From the NCBI RefSeq assembly GCF_003605755.1, contig NZ_RAHJ01000008.1:1-64000 (forward strand): a DNA stretch of 64,000 nt. The letters run 5' to 3'. Position numbers and translations under genes: made by a program. The notes under the pieces are model-generated. The model searched no databases. It was not told the origin of the DNA and saw nothing but the letters and a program-made list of their open reading frames with translations. Source of the stretch: Tsuneonella suprasediminis (GTDB lineage: Bacteria > Pseudomonadota > Alphaproteobacteria > Sphingomonadales > Sphingomonadaceae). Each line of letters begins with the position of its first letter. The stretch's first letter is position 1. Shown piece after piece: positions 52,457 through 63,469 of the stretch.

Positions 52457-53086
52457 ATGAGTTCGAAACCGCACGCTCAACGGCAAAGCCGGAAAGGCGC
52501 CTGGATCGCTATTGGCATTCTCGTCCTGGCCTTGGTAGCAGGAGTGACCTTCATATTTTCAGGGATTTATAATGTGGCGGCTGATGATCCCCACACCAGG
52601 CCAGTCTATTGGTTGCTTGAAACGGCACGAGACCGGTCTGTCGCCGCCCATGCGAGGAATGTTCCACCACCACCCGATCTTGCGGATCCAGCCCGGATTG
52701 CTGCAGGCGCCGGGCTCTACGCCGAGATGTGTGCCGCCTGTCATCTGGCTCCGGGTATGGAGAGGACCGAAATAGCGCAAGGCCTCTATCCGGCCGCGCC
52801 CGAGCTTGCTCGCGGCAACGACCTGACACCGGCCGAGAAGTTCTGGGTCATAAAGCACGGCATCAAGTCCACTGGCATGGCTGCCTGGGGTAAGACGCAC
52901 AATGACACGCTCATTTGGAACATGGTCGCGTTCCTTCAGAAGCTGCCTGGCCTCTCGGCCGATCAGTATCAGACCTTGGTGAAGGCGGCACCGGAGGGCC
53001 ATGATGAGATGATGAAAGAGCAGGATGGTGGTCAGGATCCCGCCGCGTCCGATCATCACGATGACGACATGGGACACCCTCACTGA
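52457..53086 (+). CDS. membrane-anchored mono-haem cytochrome c
   Basis: A 209-residue protein with an N-terminal membrane helix (IAIGILVLALVAGVTFIF), the haem motif CAACH at 92-96 and a Met-bearing C-terminal segment (GMAAWGKTHNDTLIW) for the sixth ligand. A His-rich tail (DHHDDDMGHPH) could bind metal. The ATG at 52457 follows GGGGAG by 6 bases. It carries electrons in the periplasm; partner unknown. It lies at the edge of the stress and copper cluster. Confidence 0.85.
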   Translation: MSSKPHAQRQSRKGAWIAIGILVLALVAGVTFIFSGIYNVAADDPHTRPVYWLLETARDRSVAAHARNVPPPPDLADPARIAAGAGLYAEMCAACHLAPGMERTEIAQGLYPAAPELARGNDLTPAEKFWVIKHGIKSTGMAAWGKTHNDTLIWNMVAFLQKLPGLSADQYQTLVKAAPEGHDEMMKEQDGGQDPAASDHHDDDMGHPH

Positions 53087-53167
53087 ACCGATCATCGGGA
53101 GCCAGGCGCTCCTGAATGGGCGTGGCCTTATCAGCCTGATGGGTCCGTCGAGTCTTTCTTGAATCCC

Positions 53168-53362
53168 TCAACCGGCCCTTTTGCGCGACTTCTTCGAAGC
53201 CTGCGCAGCTTTTGGCTGAACGGACTGTTCGGCCTCGGCCGCGAACCAATGATCGAGGTCACGGCCATGGGGGCAGCCTTCCTGCTCCCACAGCTGATAG
53301 GCGCGCGCCGCGGTCTTCGCGTTGCGGGTGTCTACTTCAACATTGTTGCCTTGCATCGCCAT
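53168..53362 (-). CDS. DUF2934 small protein
   Basis: A 64-residue protein with the DUF2934 pattern ARAYQLWEQEGCPHGRDLDHWFAAE and a basic Lys/Arg-rich tail. Function unknown; such genes are common in rhizobial and sphingomonad stress clusters. The ATG at 53362 has AAGGA upstream. Only 2 bases separate it from the end of the cyclopropane synthase gene, so it is the last gene of the ftsH operon. Confidence 0.85.
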   Translation of the reverse strand: MAMQGNNVEVDTRNAKTAARAYQLWEQEGCPHGRDLDHWFAAEAEQSVQPKAAQASKKSRKRAG

Positions 53363-53364
53363 GT

Positions 53365-54663
53365 TCAATTCCTTTCCATTACTCTCGTTCGAAGATCGTA
53401 GGAGACGCCGGGGTATTCGGGATTCGCCATGATCGGCCCTTGTTCCAGATGACGTAGTCGCGCCTCTTCGCGCGCGATATAGCTTCTCGTGCGCGGCACG
53501 ATGTCCTGGCGCTTGGCCAATTGTAGTTGAAACACCATCATGCTTTGTTTGCGGAACGCCATTTCGGATGCGGCTAGATAATATTCCCACAAGCGCACAA
53601 AGCGCTCGTCGTAGAGCCTCGCCGCCGCTTCGCGGCGCTCGAGAAAGCGCGTTCGCCAATGACGCAAAGTGTCGGCGTAATGCAGGCGCAGGATTTCAAC
53701 GTCGGTGACCAGAAGCCCGGCACGTTCGATCGCAGGGAAGACCTCGGAGAGCGCGGGAATGTAGCCGCCGGGGAAGATATGCTTTGCGATCCAGGGATTG
53801 GTGATGCCTGGAGGATCCGAGCGGCCAATCGCGTGCAGTACCATCACGCCCTTTTCGCGGAGCAGATTGGCGCACTTGCGGAAGAATGTGTCGTAGTGAT
53901 CGACGCCGACATGTTCGAACATACCCACCGACACGATTCGGTCGAATGTCCCGACGAGATTGCGATAGTCGGAAAGAGCGAAGTTGACCTGGTCATCCAG
54001 CGCGTCGGCTCTCACCCTTTGGCTGGCAATTTTTAACTGCTCTTCCGAAAGCGTGATCCCGGTGACGTGCCGAGCGTCGCAAGTCTTCGCGAGATAGAGC
54101 GCCAAGCCGCCCCAGCCACAGCCGATATCGAGTACCCGGTCATTCGGCCCGATCAATAGCTTGGCGGCGATGTGGCGCTTCTTGGCAAGCTGCGCCTCCT
54201 CCAGGTCTTCGTCGCCATTTTCGAAATGACCGCAGCTATATTGCCGGTCCGTGTCCAGAAAGAGATCGTAAAGGCTGGCATCAAGATCGTAGTGACGAGA
54301 CACGTTCTCCTTCGATCGTTTTTGCCCGTTCGCTTGCTGTCGACGTCGCAAGAGGTGGCGCGGTGCGAACGGCAACGCCATCCACCAGAGTCGGCGCAGC
54401 CCAAGATCTTGTGACAAGGCGAGCGAGAGGAGATCGGCGATCGTTCCTTGTTCTACGACCAGGGATCCCTCGGTGTAGGCTTCCCCCAATTTCAGATCGG
54501 GATCGAACAAGACGCCCGCTTGCGCCTTCCAGTTCGTGAAGCGCACCGCGACCGCCTCTCCGCTTTGGTCGCCAACCGTGAATCGATGACCCGAGGCAGT
54601 GGTCACTGCAAGCGTACCTCGTGTGAAGATTCTGCTCAGCAGTCTCTCAAGCAACTTCTCCAT
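53365..54663 (-). CDS. cfa: cyclopropane-fatty-acyl-phospholipid synthase
   Basis: A 432-residue SAM-dependent enzyme that adds a methylene bridge to unsaturated lipid chains and so protects membranes against acid and heat. SAM-binding motif I is VLDIGCGWGG near residue 175, followed by GITLSEEQ and VSVGMFEHVG. An N-terminal lipid-binding region precedes it. The ATG at 54663 overlaps the end of ftsH by 17 bases. Confidence 0.94.
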   Translation of the reverse strand: MEKLLERLLSRIFTRGTLAVTTASGHRFTVGDQSGEAVAVRFTNWKAQAGVLFDPDLKLGEAYTEGSLVVEQGTIADLLSLALSQDLGLRRLWWMALPFAPRHLLRRRQQANGQKRSKENVSRHYDLDASLYDLFLDTDRQYSCGHFENGDEDLEEAQLAKKRHIAAKLLIGPNDRVLDIGCGWGGLALYLAKTCDARHVTGITLSEEQLKIASQRVRADALDDQVNFALSDYRNLVGTFDRIVSVGMFEHVGVDHYDTFFRKCANLLREKGVMVLHAIGRSDPPGITNPWIAKHIFPGGYIPALSEVFPAIERAGLLVTDVEILRLHYADTLRHWRTRFLERREAAARLYDERFVRLWEYYLAASEMAFRKQSMMVFQLQLAKRQDIVPRTRSYIAREEARLRHLEQGPIMANPEYPGVSYDLRTRVMERN

Positions 54664-56590
54664 CGCCTTGTCCCCTGAAATGCGCCGTTTGCCTCTCGAT
54701 GCCGCCATCCCTGGTGATCGGAGCGGCCAGTCCCGCGACACTCGGCGGCTGCGGCTGGACAAGCTCCTGGGTCAATTCCTCTAATTCGCCCGCGTCGAGC
54801 GTCTCACGGGCCAGCAATTCTTTGGCTGTCGATTCCAGAATTGGCCGGTTGGCCTCCAGAATGCTTCTCGCTGTCCGGAATGCCTGCTCGACCAGTTTCT
54901 GTATGGCATGGTCGATGGCTTCGGCTGTGCCGTCCGCATAAGTACGCGGCTGCCAGGCCTGGACCTGACCCGAGAGGAAGGCGCTGCGTTCCGCTTCGTA
55001 AGCGACTTGCCCCAGTTCCTTGGTCATTCCGAAGCGCACGACCATGCTTCGCGCGAGCTCTGTTGCTCGGGCCAGATCGTCTGCCGCGCCGGTCGAGGCC
55101 TCGGCGAATATCAGTTCTTCGGACGCCCGGCCGCCCAGCAGAACCGCCAGGCGATTGTTGAGCTCGGATTGACTCAACAGATAGCGATCCTCGATGGGGC
55201 GCTGCATCGTGTAGCCAAGCGCCCCCAGACCTCGGGGAATGATCGAGACCTTTTGCACCGGATCGGTCCCCGGAAGGGCCAGCGCAACCAGAGTATGCCC
55301 CATTTCGTGATGGGCAACGATCTCGCGTTCCTTTGCGCCGAGGATGCGGCTCTTTTTTTCGGAGCCGGCCACGATCCGTTCGACCGCTTGCGTGAAGTCG
55401 CTTAGCGTGGTCTCGATGGCATTGCGTCTCGTGGCCACCAGTGCCGCCTCGTTGACCAGGTTGGCGAGGTCAGCGCCGGTAAATCCGGGAGTCATGGCCG
55501 CTATCGTCTCGACGTCGAGATTGGCAGCCGCTCGGATATTGGTGAGGTGCACCTTGAGGATGGCCGTTCGGCCTTCGCGATCCGGCCTGTCGACCAGGAC
55601 CTGACGATCGAAGCGCCCGGCTCGCATTAGTGCTGGATCCAGGATTTCGGGACGGTTTGTCGCGGCCAGAACGATTATGCCGACACTGGGGTCGAAGCCA
55701 TCCATTTCGGCCAGGAGCTGATTGAGGGTCTGCTCTTTCTCCTCATGCCCACCCATCGGGTTGTCGATTCCGCGGGCGCGGCCCAGCGCGTCGAGTTCGT
55801 CGATAAAGATGATGGCCGGCGCCTGCTTTCTTGCGTTCGAGAAAAGATCCCGGACCCGGGAGGCCCCGACGCCGACGAACATTTCCACGAATTCCGAGCC
55901 GGTGATGGAAAAGAAGGAAACACCGGCTTCCCCAGCAACGGCGCGAGCAAGGAGCGTCTTGCCGGTGCCGGGAGGTCCGACCAGCAGGATACCTTTTGGA
56001 ACCCGGGCGCCCAGCCGGCCAAAGGCAGCGGGATTCTTGAGGAACCCGACAACTTCGGCGAGTTCGTCCTTGGCTTCGTCAACGCCGGCGACGTCGGAGA
56101 AGCGGACCTCTACGTCCTGTTCGCCGAATACCCTGGCCTTGCTGCGCCCTACCGCCATCAGACCGCCGCTCATGCCGCCGCCCATCATCGGCCGGAACAG
56201 GAACATCCAGATCAGGATGAAGCCGATCATCGGCAGGAACCAGGAAACGACGCTTTCAAGAATCCCTGGAGGCGGCTCCCCCGAGAACTTGACCTTCTGA
56301 CGTTCAAGTTCGCCGGCAACGGCTGGATCGACCCGCACCGTGGTGAAGTGCTGAGGGCCATCCTTGGCAGGCTTTTTGTATGCCCCCGTAATTGTTGTCT
56401 CGCCAACCACGACGTCGGTAATGGCATCCTTCGCCAGGAGTTGCCGATATTCGCTATAGGGGATCGTCTTGATGTGCCCAGATCCCGACCAGAGGTCCTG
56501 CATGACGAGCACGGCAGAAATCACGACGATGAAATAGAGCAGGTCGAGACGAAAATCGTGCTTGGGTTTCTGGTCCTGCTTTTCAGCCAT
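54647..56590 (-). CDS. ftsH: ATP-dependent zinc metalloprotease FtsH
   Basis: A 647-residue membrane AAA+ protease. Two membrane helices lie at about 15-32 and 113-133; Walker A GPPGTGKT is at 205-212; the second region of homology and the zinc site HEMGH near 430 are intact. It removes damaged membrane proteins. As an additional plasmid-borne copy coupled to cfa, it resembles FtsH genes of transferable heat-tolerance loci. It heads a three-gene minus-strand operon. Confidence 0.95.
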   Translation of the reverse strand: MAEKQDQKPKHDFRLDLLYFIVVISAVLVMQDLWSGSGHIKTIPYSEYRQLLAKDAITDVVVGETTITGAYKKPAKDGPQHFTTVRVDPAVAGELERQKVKFSGEPPPGILESVVSWFLPMIGFILIWMFLFRPMMGGGMSGGLMAVGRSKARVFGEQDVEVRFSDVAGVDEAKDELAEVVGFLKNPAAFGRLGARVPKGILLVGPPGTGKTLLARAVAGEAGVSFFSITGSEFVEMFVGVGASRVRDLFSNARKQAPAIIFIDELDALGRARGIDNPMGGHEEKEQTLNQLLAEMDGFDPSVGIIVLAATNRPEILDPALMRAGRFDRQVLVDRPDREGRTAILKVHLTNIRAAANLDVETIAAMTPGFTGADLANLVNEAALVATRRNAIETTLSDFTQAVERIVAGSEKKSRILGAKEREIVAHHEMGHTLVALALPGTDPVQKVSIIPRGLGALGYTMQRPIEDRYLLSQSELNNRLAVLLGGRASEELIFAEASTGAADDLARATELARSMVVRFGMTKELGQVAYEAERSAFLSGQVQAWQPRTYADGTAEAIDHAIQKLVEQAFRTARSILEANRPILESTAKELLARETLDAGELEELTQELVQPQPPSVAGLAAPITRDGGIERQTAHFRGQGDGEVA

Positions 56591-57102
56591 GTTTGTTATC
56601 CTGATCGGCCAAGCACGGATGAGAGTGTCCAGCCATTGGCGATTATTCTGTCATTACGCTACGGCTTTACACGTTTCCGGACTCAGGCGACTGGGCTTCC
56701 AGCCTCACGCCAGTCCTCCGCCGGGTCGCAATGATCATGGCGTGGATTGGCCACAGGTTTGTTAACCTGCATCAAGAATTGCTCCTGCCTGTGGACGCCC
56801 TGTTGCAGATGACGCCAAGCAAGAACGAGGGGCGCCGATAATGGGCGCGACCGGAACAGGTTGGACGGTCGCGCATGCACATGGCTGGAAGCCGGTATCC
56901 GGCACCGTTCTTGATGCGCGTTAAAGATCATGGGCGTGGCACGGGCCAGCATCTCTGGCATGACACGCAAATCGCAAATAGCGAGTTTCGGCTCCACGAT
57001 CTTGGACGATCGCGGCATCGGACATTCGACTAATGGCGCAACTCCATCTCCACCAACGGTCGCATATGCGCTTTCGGGATGGGGTAAACGGGAGAGAAAT
57101 AC
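56591..57102. promoter_or_regulatory. divergent promoter region of the stress cluster, no gene seen
   Basis: 512 bases between ftsH and the RNase gene. Short frames here lack ribosome sites or recognisable proteins. It must hold promoters in both directions. A weak FNR/FixK-like sequence TTAAC-CTGC-ATCAA at 56762-56775 is not convincing on its own. GGGAGAG serves the downstream ATG. Confidence 0.45.
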
Positions 57103-58485
57103 ATGAACAGTCAGCCGAGCGCATCTCTCCGATTCCTGGGCGCGACCGGGACGGTTACCGGGTCACGATATCTGGTCGAGGCCAATGGCAAGCGAATACT
57201 CGTCGATTGCGGGTTGTTTCAGGGGTACAAGCAGCTTCGGGAACGCAACTGGAAACCTTTTCCCGTTCCGCCCAAATCGATTGATTGCGTCGTGCTCACG
57301 CACGCGCATCTCGACCATTCCGGCTATTTGCCAGCCTTGGTCCGCAACGGCTTTCGAGGTATTGTGCATTGTACCCGGGCCACCGGAGAACTGTGCAACC
57401 TGCTGCTTCCCGACAGCGGCCATCTGCAGGAAGAGGAGGCCCGCTATGCCCTGCACAAGGGCTATTCAAAGCATGTAAATCCCAAGCCGCTCTATACGTT
57501 CGAGGATGCTAGAAGCGCGCTTGGTCACTTCGAGCCAAAGGACTTTGACAAGAACGTTGATCTGGGGCCGGGCATTTCGGCACGGTTCATTCCCGTTGGG
57601 CATTTGCTGGGAGCAGCGCAGATCCAGCTGACGGTTAATGGTCGTACCGTGCATTTCAGCGGCGACGTCGGACGCGATACCGATCCCTTGATGCGCGGGC
57701 CTCGCCCGTTCCCTGGAGCGGATATCCTTGTCTGCGAGTCCACCTATGGAAATCGCGTGCATCCTCATGTCGATGCCGAGGCGGAACTGGGTGAGATCAT
57801 AAACAGGGTCGCAGGGCGTGGCGGCGTAATTGTCATTCCGGCATTCGCCGTGGGGCGCGTTCAGGGCGTCATGCTGCAGATCGCCCAGCTTAGGAAGCGC
57901 GGCGCCATTCCCTACGTGCCGGTCTATCTCAATACACCGATGGGGACGGATGCGACCGAAATCTACCATCATCACCATGATGAACACCATGTGAGCTGGG
58001 AAGACTGCAAGGCGATGTTCAACCTGGCCGAACGTGTACGCACCGTAGAGGAATCAAAGGAACTCAACCGGCGCAGTGGCCCCATGATCATCATTTCGGC
58101 AAGCGGTATGCTTGCTGGAGGTCGTGTGCTCCATCACGTCGCAAGTTTCGGTCCGGACCCCAAGAACGCAATCGTCCTCAGCGGCTTCCAGGCGGGAGGC
58201 ACGAGAGGCGCGGTGCTGGCGAGGGGCGAGAGGCACTTGCGGCTTTTCGGTCAGGACGTCGAAATCCGGGCCGAGGTGATCCAGATCGAGGGAATGTCCG
58301 GGCACGCCGACGCCAACGAACTCCTGGCATGGATGGGGCAGGCGGCGGCGCCGGAAATGACCTACATCACTCACGGGGAGCCCGATAGCGCGGATGCGTT
58401 GCGCTTCCGCATCGACCATGAACTGGGATGGAATGTGCGCGTGCCCGAGCATCTCGAACGGATCAACCTCGCGAGACCGCGCTGA
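57103..58485 (+). CDS. beta-CASP metallo-beta-lactamase RNase-like protein
   Basis: A 460-residue hydrolase of the YSH1/CPSF group. The zinc motif HAHLDHSG is at 67-74, ISGDVGRD-like motif HFSGDVGRD near 184-192, then the beta-CASP insertion and the C-terminal motifs ISASGMLAGGR and MSGHADANEL. Such bacterial enzymes are predicted to process or degrade RNA. First gene of a tightly coupled operon; the next gene overlaps its stop. Confidence 0.92.
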   Translation: MNSQPSASLRFLGATGTVTGSRYLVEANGKRILVDCGLFQGYKQLRERNWKPFPVPPKSIDCVVLTHAHLDHSGYLPALVRNGFRGIVHCTRATGELCNLLLPDSGHLQEEEARYALHKGYSKHVNPKPLYTFEDARSALGHFEPKDFDKNVDLGPGISARFIPVGHLLGAAQIQLTVNGRTVHFSGDVGRDTDPLMRGPRPFPGADILVCESTYGNRVHPHVDAEAELGEIINRVAGRGGVIVIPAFAVGRVQGVMLQIAQLRKRGAIPYVPVYLNTPMGTDATEIYHHHHDEHHVSWEDCKAMFNLAERVRTVEESKELNRRSGPMIIISASGMLAGGRVLHHVASFGPDPKNAIVLSGFQAGGTRGAVLARGERHLRLFGQDVEIRAEVIQIEGMSGHADANELLAWMGQAAAPEMTYITHGEPDSADALRFRIDHELGWNVRVPEHLERINLARPR

Positions 58486-59993
58486 TGGAGACCGTCCATT
58501 CCATTCCTCTGGTCCGTGCCGGCATCGACACGTACCGGCAGCCGGTCGTCTACATGCGGAGTGACTGCCACCTGTGCCGGGCGGAGGGGTTTTCGGCCCT
58601 CACGCAAGTGGAAATTGCGCTCGGCGGTCGATCGATCATCGCTGCCCTGAATGTATTGACGGGCGCGGATTGGCTCGCCCACGACACGGCCGCGCTCAGC
58701 GAAGCAGCCTGGAGAGCACTTGCGGCGAGCGAGGGAGCGTTGGGGATCTTCTCCCATCCGGAACCGCCAGCGTCGGCATCGGCCATACGCGCAAAAGTCT
58801 ATGGGCAGCGCCTGGACCTGGCCGCCTGCGAGGCGATCATCTCCGACACGGTTGCCCACCGCCTCTCCGATCTCGACATCGCCGCATTCATCACGGCTGG
58901 AGCCGGCGACCGCCTGGACACTGAAGAAACCATCGCACTTACGCGGGCAATGCAGCGGGCCGGCAAGACGCTGGACTGGGGCGGCGGCATGGTGCTGGAC
59001 AAGCATTGCGTTGGCGGTCTGCCCGGCAATCGTACCACCCCGATTGTTGTCGCTATCGTTGCAGCAGCAGGCTTTCGCATTCCCAAGACATCAAGCCGCG
59101 CCATAACCTCTCCGGCGGGCACCGCCGACACGATGGAGGTCTTGGCGCCGGTCGCCCTCGACATTCCAGCCATGCGGCGCGTTGTCGATGCCGAAGGCGG
59201 ATGCGTGGTCTGGGGCGGCAGTCTCGACCTTAGCCCGGCCGACGATCTGCTGATCCGGGTGGAACGGCCACTCGATTTCGACAGCGACGGCCAACTTGCC
59301 GCCAGTGTGCTGTCGAAGAAGGCATCGGCCGGATCGACGCATGTGATTATCGACATGCCCGTGGGTCCCACAGCGAAGGTGCGGTCGGCGGAAGCGGCCA
59401 AGGCGCTGTCCGACCGCTTGCTGGCCGTGGGTAATGCCATCGGACTGTCCCTGAGAATTCACTGTAGCGATGGAACCGCCCCGGTTGGGCGCGGCATTGG
59501 TCCAAGTCTCGAGGCGCGCGACCTTCTCAAAGTTCTGCAGTGCGAACCCGACGCACCGCAGGATCTGCGGTCGCGGTCCCTTGATCTGGCGGGCGCTCTC
59601 CTGGATCTTGCACGTTCGAACGACTGCCACGGACGGGCACTGGCAGAGCAACTGCTCCACAACGGAGCCGCAGCCACCAAGTTCCAGGCAATTTGCGAGG
59701 CGCAGGGCGGCTTTCGCGAGCCCGGTCTTGCGCCGCATCGCTCGCTCGAATGCGCTCAGAGTGCAGGGCGCCTGGCAGCGATCGACAATCGCCGTATTGC
59801 GAAGATCGCCAAGCTCGCCGGCGCGCCCGGTCGCCAGCGGGCCGGTCTCCTTCTGCTGGTCCAGCCGGGCGACAGTATCGAAGTGGGCACGCCGCTCTAC
59901 GAGATCCACGCGGAGACACCCGGCGAACTGGTCTGGGCACAAGACTATGCCCGGTCAGGGCCATCTCCTTTCCAGATCGGCGATCCCGCATGA
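58485..59993 (+). CDS. AMP phosphorylase / thymidine phosphorylase family
   Basis: A 502-residue pyrimidine-nucleoside-phosphorylase fold protein with the extra N-terminal domain typical of archaeal-type AMP phosphorylase (deoA-like genes are shorter). The phosphate-binding region DKHCVGGLPGNRTTPI is at 172-187. AMP phosphorylase turns NMPs plus phosphate into base and ribose 1,5-bisphosphate. The ATG at 58485 overlaps the RNase stop. No RuBisCO or ribose-1,5-bisphosphate isomerase is visible here. Confidence 0.9.
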   Translation: METVHSIPLVRAGIDTYRQPVVYMRSDCHLCRAEGFSALTQVEIALGGRSIIAALNVLTGADWLAHDTAALSEAAWRALAASEGALGIFSHPEPPASASAIRAKVYGQRLDLAACEAIISDTVAHRLSDLDIAAFITAGAGDRLDTEETIALTRAMQRAGKTLDWGGGMVLDKHCVGGLPGNRTTPIVVAIVAAAGFRIPKTSSRAITSPAGTADTMEVLAPVALDIPAMRRVVDAEGGCVVWGGSLDLSPADDLLIRVERPLDFDSDGQLAASVLSKKASAGSTHVIIDMPVGPTAKVRSAEAAKALSDRLLAVGNAIGLSLRIHCSDGTAPVGRGIGPSLEARDLLKVLQCEPDAPQDLRSRSLDLAGALLDLARSNDCHGRALAEQLLHNGAAATKFQAICEAQGGFREPGLAPHRSLECAQSAGRLAAIDNRRIAKIAKLAGAPGRQRAGLLLLVQPGDSIEVGTPLYEIHAETPGELVWAQDYARSGPSPFQIGDPA

Positions 59994-60925
59994 CCATTGT
60001 CCTCGCATTTCCGGGAATGGCGCCGTTGGGTGAGCGGATTGCTGCGCTGCTGGGCGCCGAGTTTCAGGTGATCGATCATCATCGCTTTCCCGACGGCGAG
60101 AGCCTCGTCACTCTGCCGGGAAAGGTCGCGGGACAAGATGTCGCCATATTGGCGACCCTGCATGGTCCCGATCAGATTGCCTTGCCGCTTCGGTTCGCGG
60201 CGGCAACGGCACGGGAACTGGGAGCTAGCCGCGTCGGGCTGGTCGCACCCTATCTTGCCTACATGCGGCAGGATCGGCGCTTCGCCGAAGGACAGGCGGT
60301 GAGCGCACCTTTATTTGCCTGCTTTCTTGAAGAGAGTTTCGACTGGCTGATGACGGTGGATCCGCATCTTCACCGCATCCCGTCGCTCGACAAACTCTTT
60401 CAGATACCCGCACGTCGCGTCGTGACAGCACCGCTGCTGGCCCAATGGATCGCCGCGAACGTTTCGGATCCGGTTCTGCTGGGTCCTGACAGCGAGAGCC
60501 GGCAATGGGTTGCCGAAGTGGCCGGACTTGCAGGATGCCGGTTTGAAGTGCTTGAGAAGCGGCGCAGCGGCGATCGCAGCGTCGAGGTCAGCGTGCCGCG
60601 CAGCGAAGCGCTCCTCGCCGGAACGCCTGTCATTCTCGACGACATCGCTTCATCGGGGCGTACCCTGGTCCGTGCGATCGAGCGATTGGCGGAAGCGGGA
60701 ACCAGACCGCCGGTCTGCGTCGTGATCCACGCGGTGTTTGCCGGGAGCGCCTATGCCGATATTCTTGCGGCAGGCGCAGCGCGGGTCGTCACGACGGATT
60801 CGATCCCGCACTCCAGTAACGCTATTTCGCTGGCGGGCGCATTGGCGCAGGTATTCCATGAATTGCAGTCCGCGGAATTGGCGACGTTTCCATCCAGCCG
60901 TTCGAGTGACAAGGTAAAACGATGA
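59990..60925 (+). CDS. prs: ribose-phosphate pyrophosphokinase (PRPP synthetase)-like
   Basis: A 311-residue protein with two phosphoribosyltransferase-like domains. Present are FPDGES near residue 33, the ATP-loop region [12 protein letters not shown] near 82-94, the divalent-ion site VDPHLHRIP near 122-130 and the PRPP motif [12 protein letters not shown] near 213-224. It is an extra, divergent copy in addition to the expected chromosomal one. It overlaps its neighbours by 4 bases on both sides, so nucleotide breakdown and PRPP chemistry seem linked here. Confidence 0.9.
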   Translation: MTIVLAFPGMAPLGERIAALLGAEFQVIDHHRFPDGESLVTLPGKVAGQDVAILATLHGPDQIALPLRFAAATARELGASRVGLVAPYLAYMRQDRRFAEGQAVSAPLFACFLEESFDWLMTVDPHLHRIPSLDKLFQIPARRVVTAPLLAQWIAANVSDPVLLGPDSESRQWVAEVAGLAGCRFEVLEKRRSGDRSVEVSVPRSEALLAGTPVILDDIASSGRTLVRAIERLAEAGTRPPVCVVIHAVFAGSAYADILAAGAARVVTTDSIPHSSNAISLAGALAQVFHELQSAELATFPSSRSSDKVKR

Positions 60926-63285
60926 ACGATCACACGCACCATCATCAACACGGCAAAGCGAGCGAGGGCGGCACGGTCTACACCTGTCCCATGCATCCCG
61001 AAGTGCGGCAGGTCGAACCCGGCGATTGCCCGAAATGCGGAATGCACCTGGTGCCTGAAGGGAGCGGAACGGAAGGCAGCCATTCGCACTGCCATCACGA
61101 CGCTCATCAGGCAAAGTCCCAGCCAGGCGACACCCGCTACGATACCGTGCCGACAGGATACCATGGCGCCGTTTACACCTGCCCGATGCATCCGCAGGTT
61201 CGGCAGACGAAGCCCGGCTCCTGTCCCATATGCGGCATGGGGCTGCAGCTTGAGTCGGGCGCTGTGGCCGAAGAAGGTCCCAATCCGGAACTGGTCGATT
61301 TCACCCGGCGTTTCTGGATCGGCGTGGTTCTTACCGTGCCTTTGCTGGTTCTGACCATGGGGCCCTATGTCGGCTTGAGCGGTGTCAGAGAAATCTTCGG
61401 CGAGCGCACCACGCTGTGGATCGAGTTCGCGCTGGGCACCCCTGTCGTTCTGTGGTGTGGCTGGCCATTCCTGGTGCGCGGCTGGAACTCGTTCCGCACG
61501 ATGAACCTGAACATGTTCTCGCTGATCGGCATGGGCGTATTGGCATCATGGCTGTTCAGCGTCGTGGCCGTTCTGGCGCCCGGCATCTTTCCGGAAGGCT
61601 TCCGCGACACCGAGGGGCACGTCGGTGTCTATTTCGAAGCGGCGGCGGTCATCGTGACGCTGGTCCTGCTCGGACAGGTCATGGAACTGCGTGCAAGAGA
61701 AGGCACCGGCAAGGCCATACGCGCGCTGCTCGACCTTGCCGCAAAGACGGCCCGTATCATTCGCAGCAACGGCAGTGAGGAGGAAATCCCGCTCGAGGAC
61801 GTGAAGGTCGGTGACCGGCTCCGTGTGCGCCCAGGCGATAAGGTTCCGGTCGATGGCGTCGTGACCGAGGGCCGCTCCTCGATCGACGAGAGCATGATCA
61901 CGGGGGAGCCTGTTCCTGTGGAGAAAGTCGCCGGCGACCCGGTCACGGGTGCGACGATCAATGGGACGGGTAGCCTGGTGATCGAAGCCACGCGTGTCGG
62001 AGCGGATACGATGCTCTCGCAGATCGTCGAAATGGTCGCCAACGCCCAGCGTTCGCGTGCGCCAATCCAGAAATATGCCGACAAGGTCGCCGGCTGGTTC
62101 GTGCCCGCCGTGATCGGAGTCGCCGTGCTGGCCTTCATCGGCTGGGCTATCTGGGGACCGGCGCCGGCGCTTTCCTATGCGCTCATTGCCGCGGTCGCCG
62201 TGCTCATCATTGCCTGCCCCTGCGCGCTGGGGCTTGCGACGCCGATGTCGATCATGACGGCAACCGGACGCGGTGCCCAGGCCGGCGTGCTCATCAAGAA
62301 CGCAGAGGCTTTGGAGCGCTTCGAGAAGATCGACACATTGATCGTCGACAAGACCGGCACCCTGACCGAAGGCAAACCCCGGCTGACGGCCGTGCTGCCA
62401 GAGGCAGGCCATGAAGAGGTCGATGTGCTGCGTCTTGCCGCCACGCTCGAGAAAGGGTCCGAACATCCGCTGGCAGAGGCCATTGTGGCGGGAACTCAGG
62501 ATCGCGGCGTGGCGCTGGGATCGGCGAGCGACTTCGAAGCCGTAACCGGAAAGGGTGTCAAGGGCGTTGTCGATGGCAAGCGCGTGGCGCTCGGCAATAT
62601 GAAGCTCCTTGCTGACCTCGGTATGCAGGCGACTGAATTGGCGGAAAAGGCCAATGCCCGTCGCGATGACGGCGAAACCGTGATGTTCGTCATTCTGGAG
62701 GATAGCATCGCCGGTCTGGTCAGCGTAGCGGACCCGGTCAAGGAGAGCGCGCCCGCCGCGCTCAAGGCGCTGCATGGGCTAGGCTTCACCATCATCATGG
62801 CGACAGGCGACAACGAGCGTACCGCGAAGGCTGTTGCCGCCCGGCTGGGTATCGACGAAATCCGCGCAGACGTGCTGCCTGAAGACAAGGCCCGGATCAT
62901 CCGTGAACTCCAGCAGCAGGGCCGCAAGGTCGCCATGGCGGGCGACGGCGTGAACGACGCGCCGGCTCTGGCACAGGCCGATGTCGGCATCGCCATGGGT
63001 ACAGGCGCGGACGTCGCCATCGAGAGTGCGGGCATTACCCTGGTCAAGGGCAATCTCGACGGGATCGTACGCGCGCGCCGCCTGGCCCGCGCGACCATGC
63101 GCAACATCCGCCAGAACCTGTTCTTCGCCCTCATCTACAATGCTGCAGGTGTGCCGGTGGCGGCAGGAGTGCTATTTCCCTTCTTCGGCATTCTCATCAG
63201 CCCGATGTTTGCCGCCTTTGCCATGAGCGCGTCCTCACTGTCGGTCGTCACCAATTCCTTGCGGTTGAGGAGCGCCCGGATCTAG
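60922..63285 (+). CDS. copA: copper-type P1B ATPase with two heavy-metal-binding N-terminal domains
   Basis: A 787-residue metal exporter. The cytoplasmic N-terminus is His-rich (HTHHHQHGK) and carries two YTCPMHP domains (near residues 19-50 and 86-118), each ending in CPxCGM, instead of classic GMTCxxC domains. The membrane metal site CPC is near 432, the phosphorylated Asp D476 lies in DKTGTLT, and the ATP-binding HP motif is EHPLAEA. Copper or silver is the likely substrate. Last clear gene of the RNase operon, overlapping prs by 4 bases. Confidence 0.93.
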   Translation: MNDHTHHHQHGKASEGGTVYTCPMHPEVRQVEPGDCPKCGMHLVPEGSGTEGSHSHCHHDAHQAKSQPGDTRYDTVPTGYHGAVYTCPMHPQVRQTKPGSCPICGMGLQLESGAVAEEGPNPELVDFTRRFWIGVVLTVPLLVLTMGPYVGLSGVREIFGERTTLWIEFALGTPVVLWCGWPFLVRGWNSFRTMNLNMFSLIGMGVLASWLFSVVAVLAPGIFPEGFRDTEGHVGVYFEAAAVIVTLVLLGQVMELRAREGTGKAIRALLDLAAKTARIIRSNGSEEEIPLEDVKVGDRLRVRPGDKVPVDGVVTEGRSSIDESMITGEPVPVEKVAGDPVTGATINGTGSLVIEATRVGADTMLSQIVEMVANAQRSRAPIQKYADKVAGWFVPAVIGVAVLAFIGWAIWGPAPALSYALIAAVAVLIIACPCALGLATPMSIMTATGRGAQAGVLIKNAEALERFEKIDTLIVDKTGTLTEGKPRLTAVLPEAGHEEVDVLRLAATLEKGSEHPLAEAIVAGTQDRGVALGSASDFEAVTGKGVKGVVDGKRVALGNMKLLADLGMQATELAEKANARRDDGETVMFVILEDSIAGLVSVADPVKESAPAALKALHGLGFTIIMATGDNERTAKAVAARLGIDEIRADVLPEDKARIIRELQQQGRKVAMAGDGVNDAPALAQADVGIAMGTGADVAIESAGITLVKGNLDGIVRARRLARATMRNIRQNLFFALIYNAAGVPVAAGVLFPFFGILISPMFAAFAMSASSLSVVTNSLRLRSARI

Positions 63286-63469
63286 CGGGTGCCTCAACCT
63301 CTCGAAATGGGGTCAAGAGTGCCGGATTGGATCGAGACCAAGCATATCAGAGCGTTTGAAAGTTTGTTCAGGAACGAAGCCGGCAGGAGACAACGGGTGG
63401 AGAACGGACATGGCAACTGAACCTGACCGGCTTGAAACTTGCCAGGACGGAAGCGGACGAAGGTCTCCG

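Noticed and set aside
56762-56775. FNR/FixK box TTAAC-CTGC-ATCAA
   Set aside because: Only one half-site fits the consensus well; the other matches 3 of 5 bases.
61546-62775. Minus-strand frame of 409 codons opposite the P-type ATPase
   Set aside because: Antisense to invariant ATPase motifs; no independent start signals.
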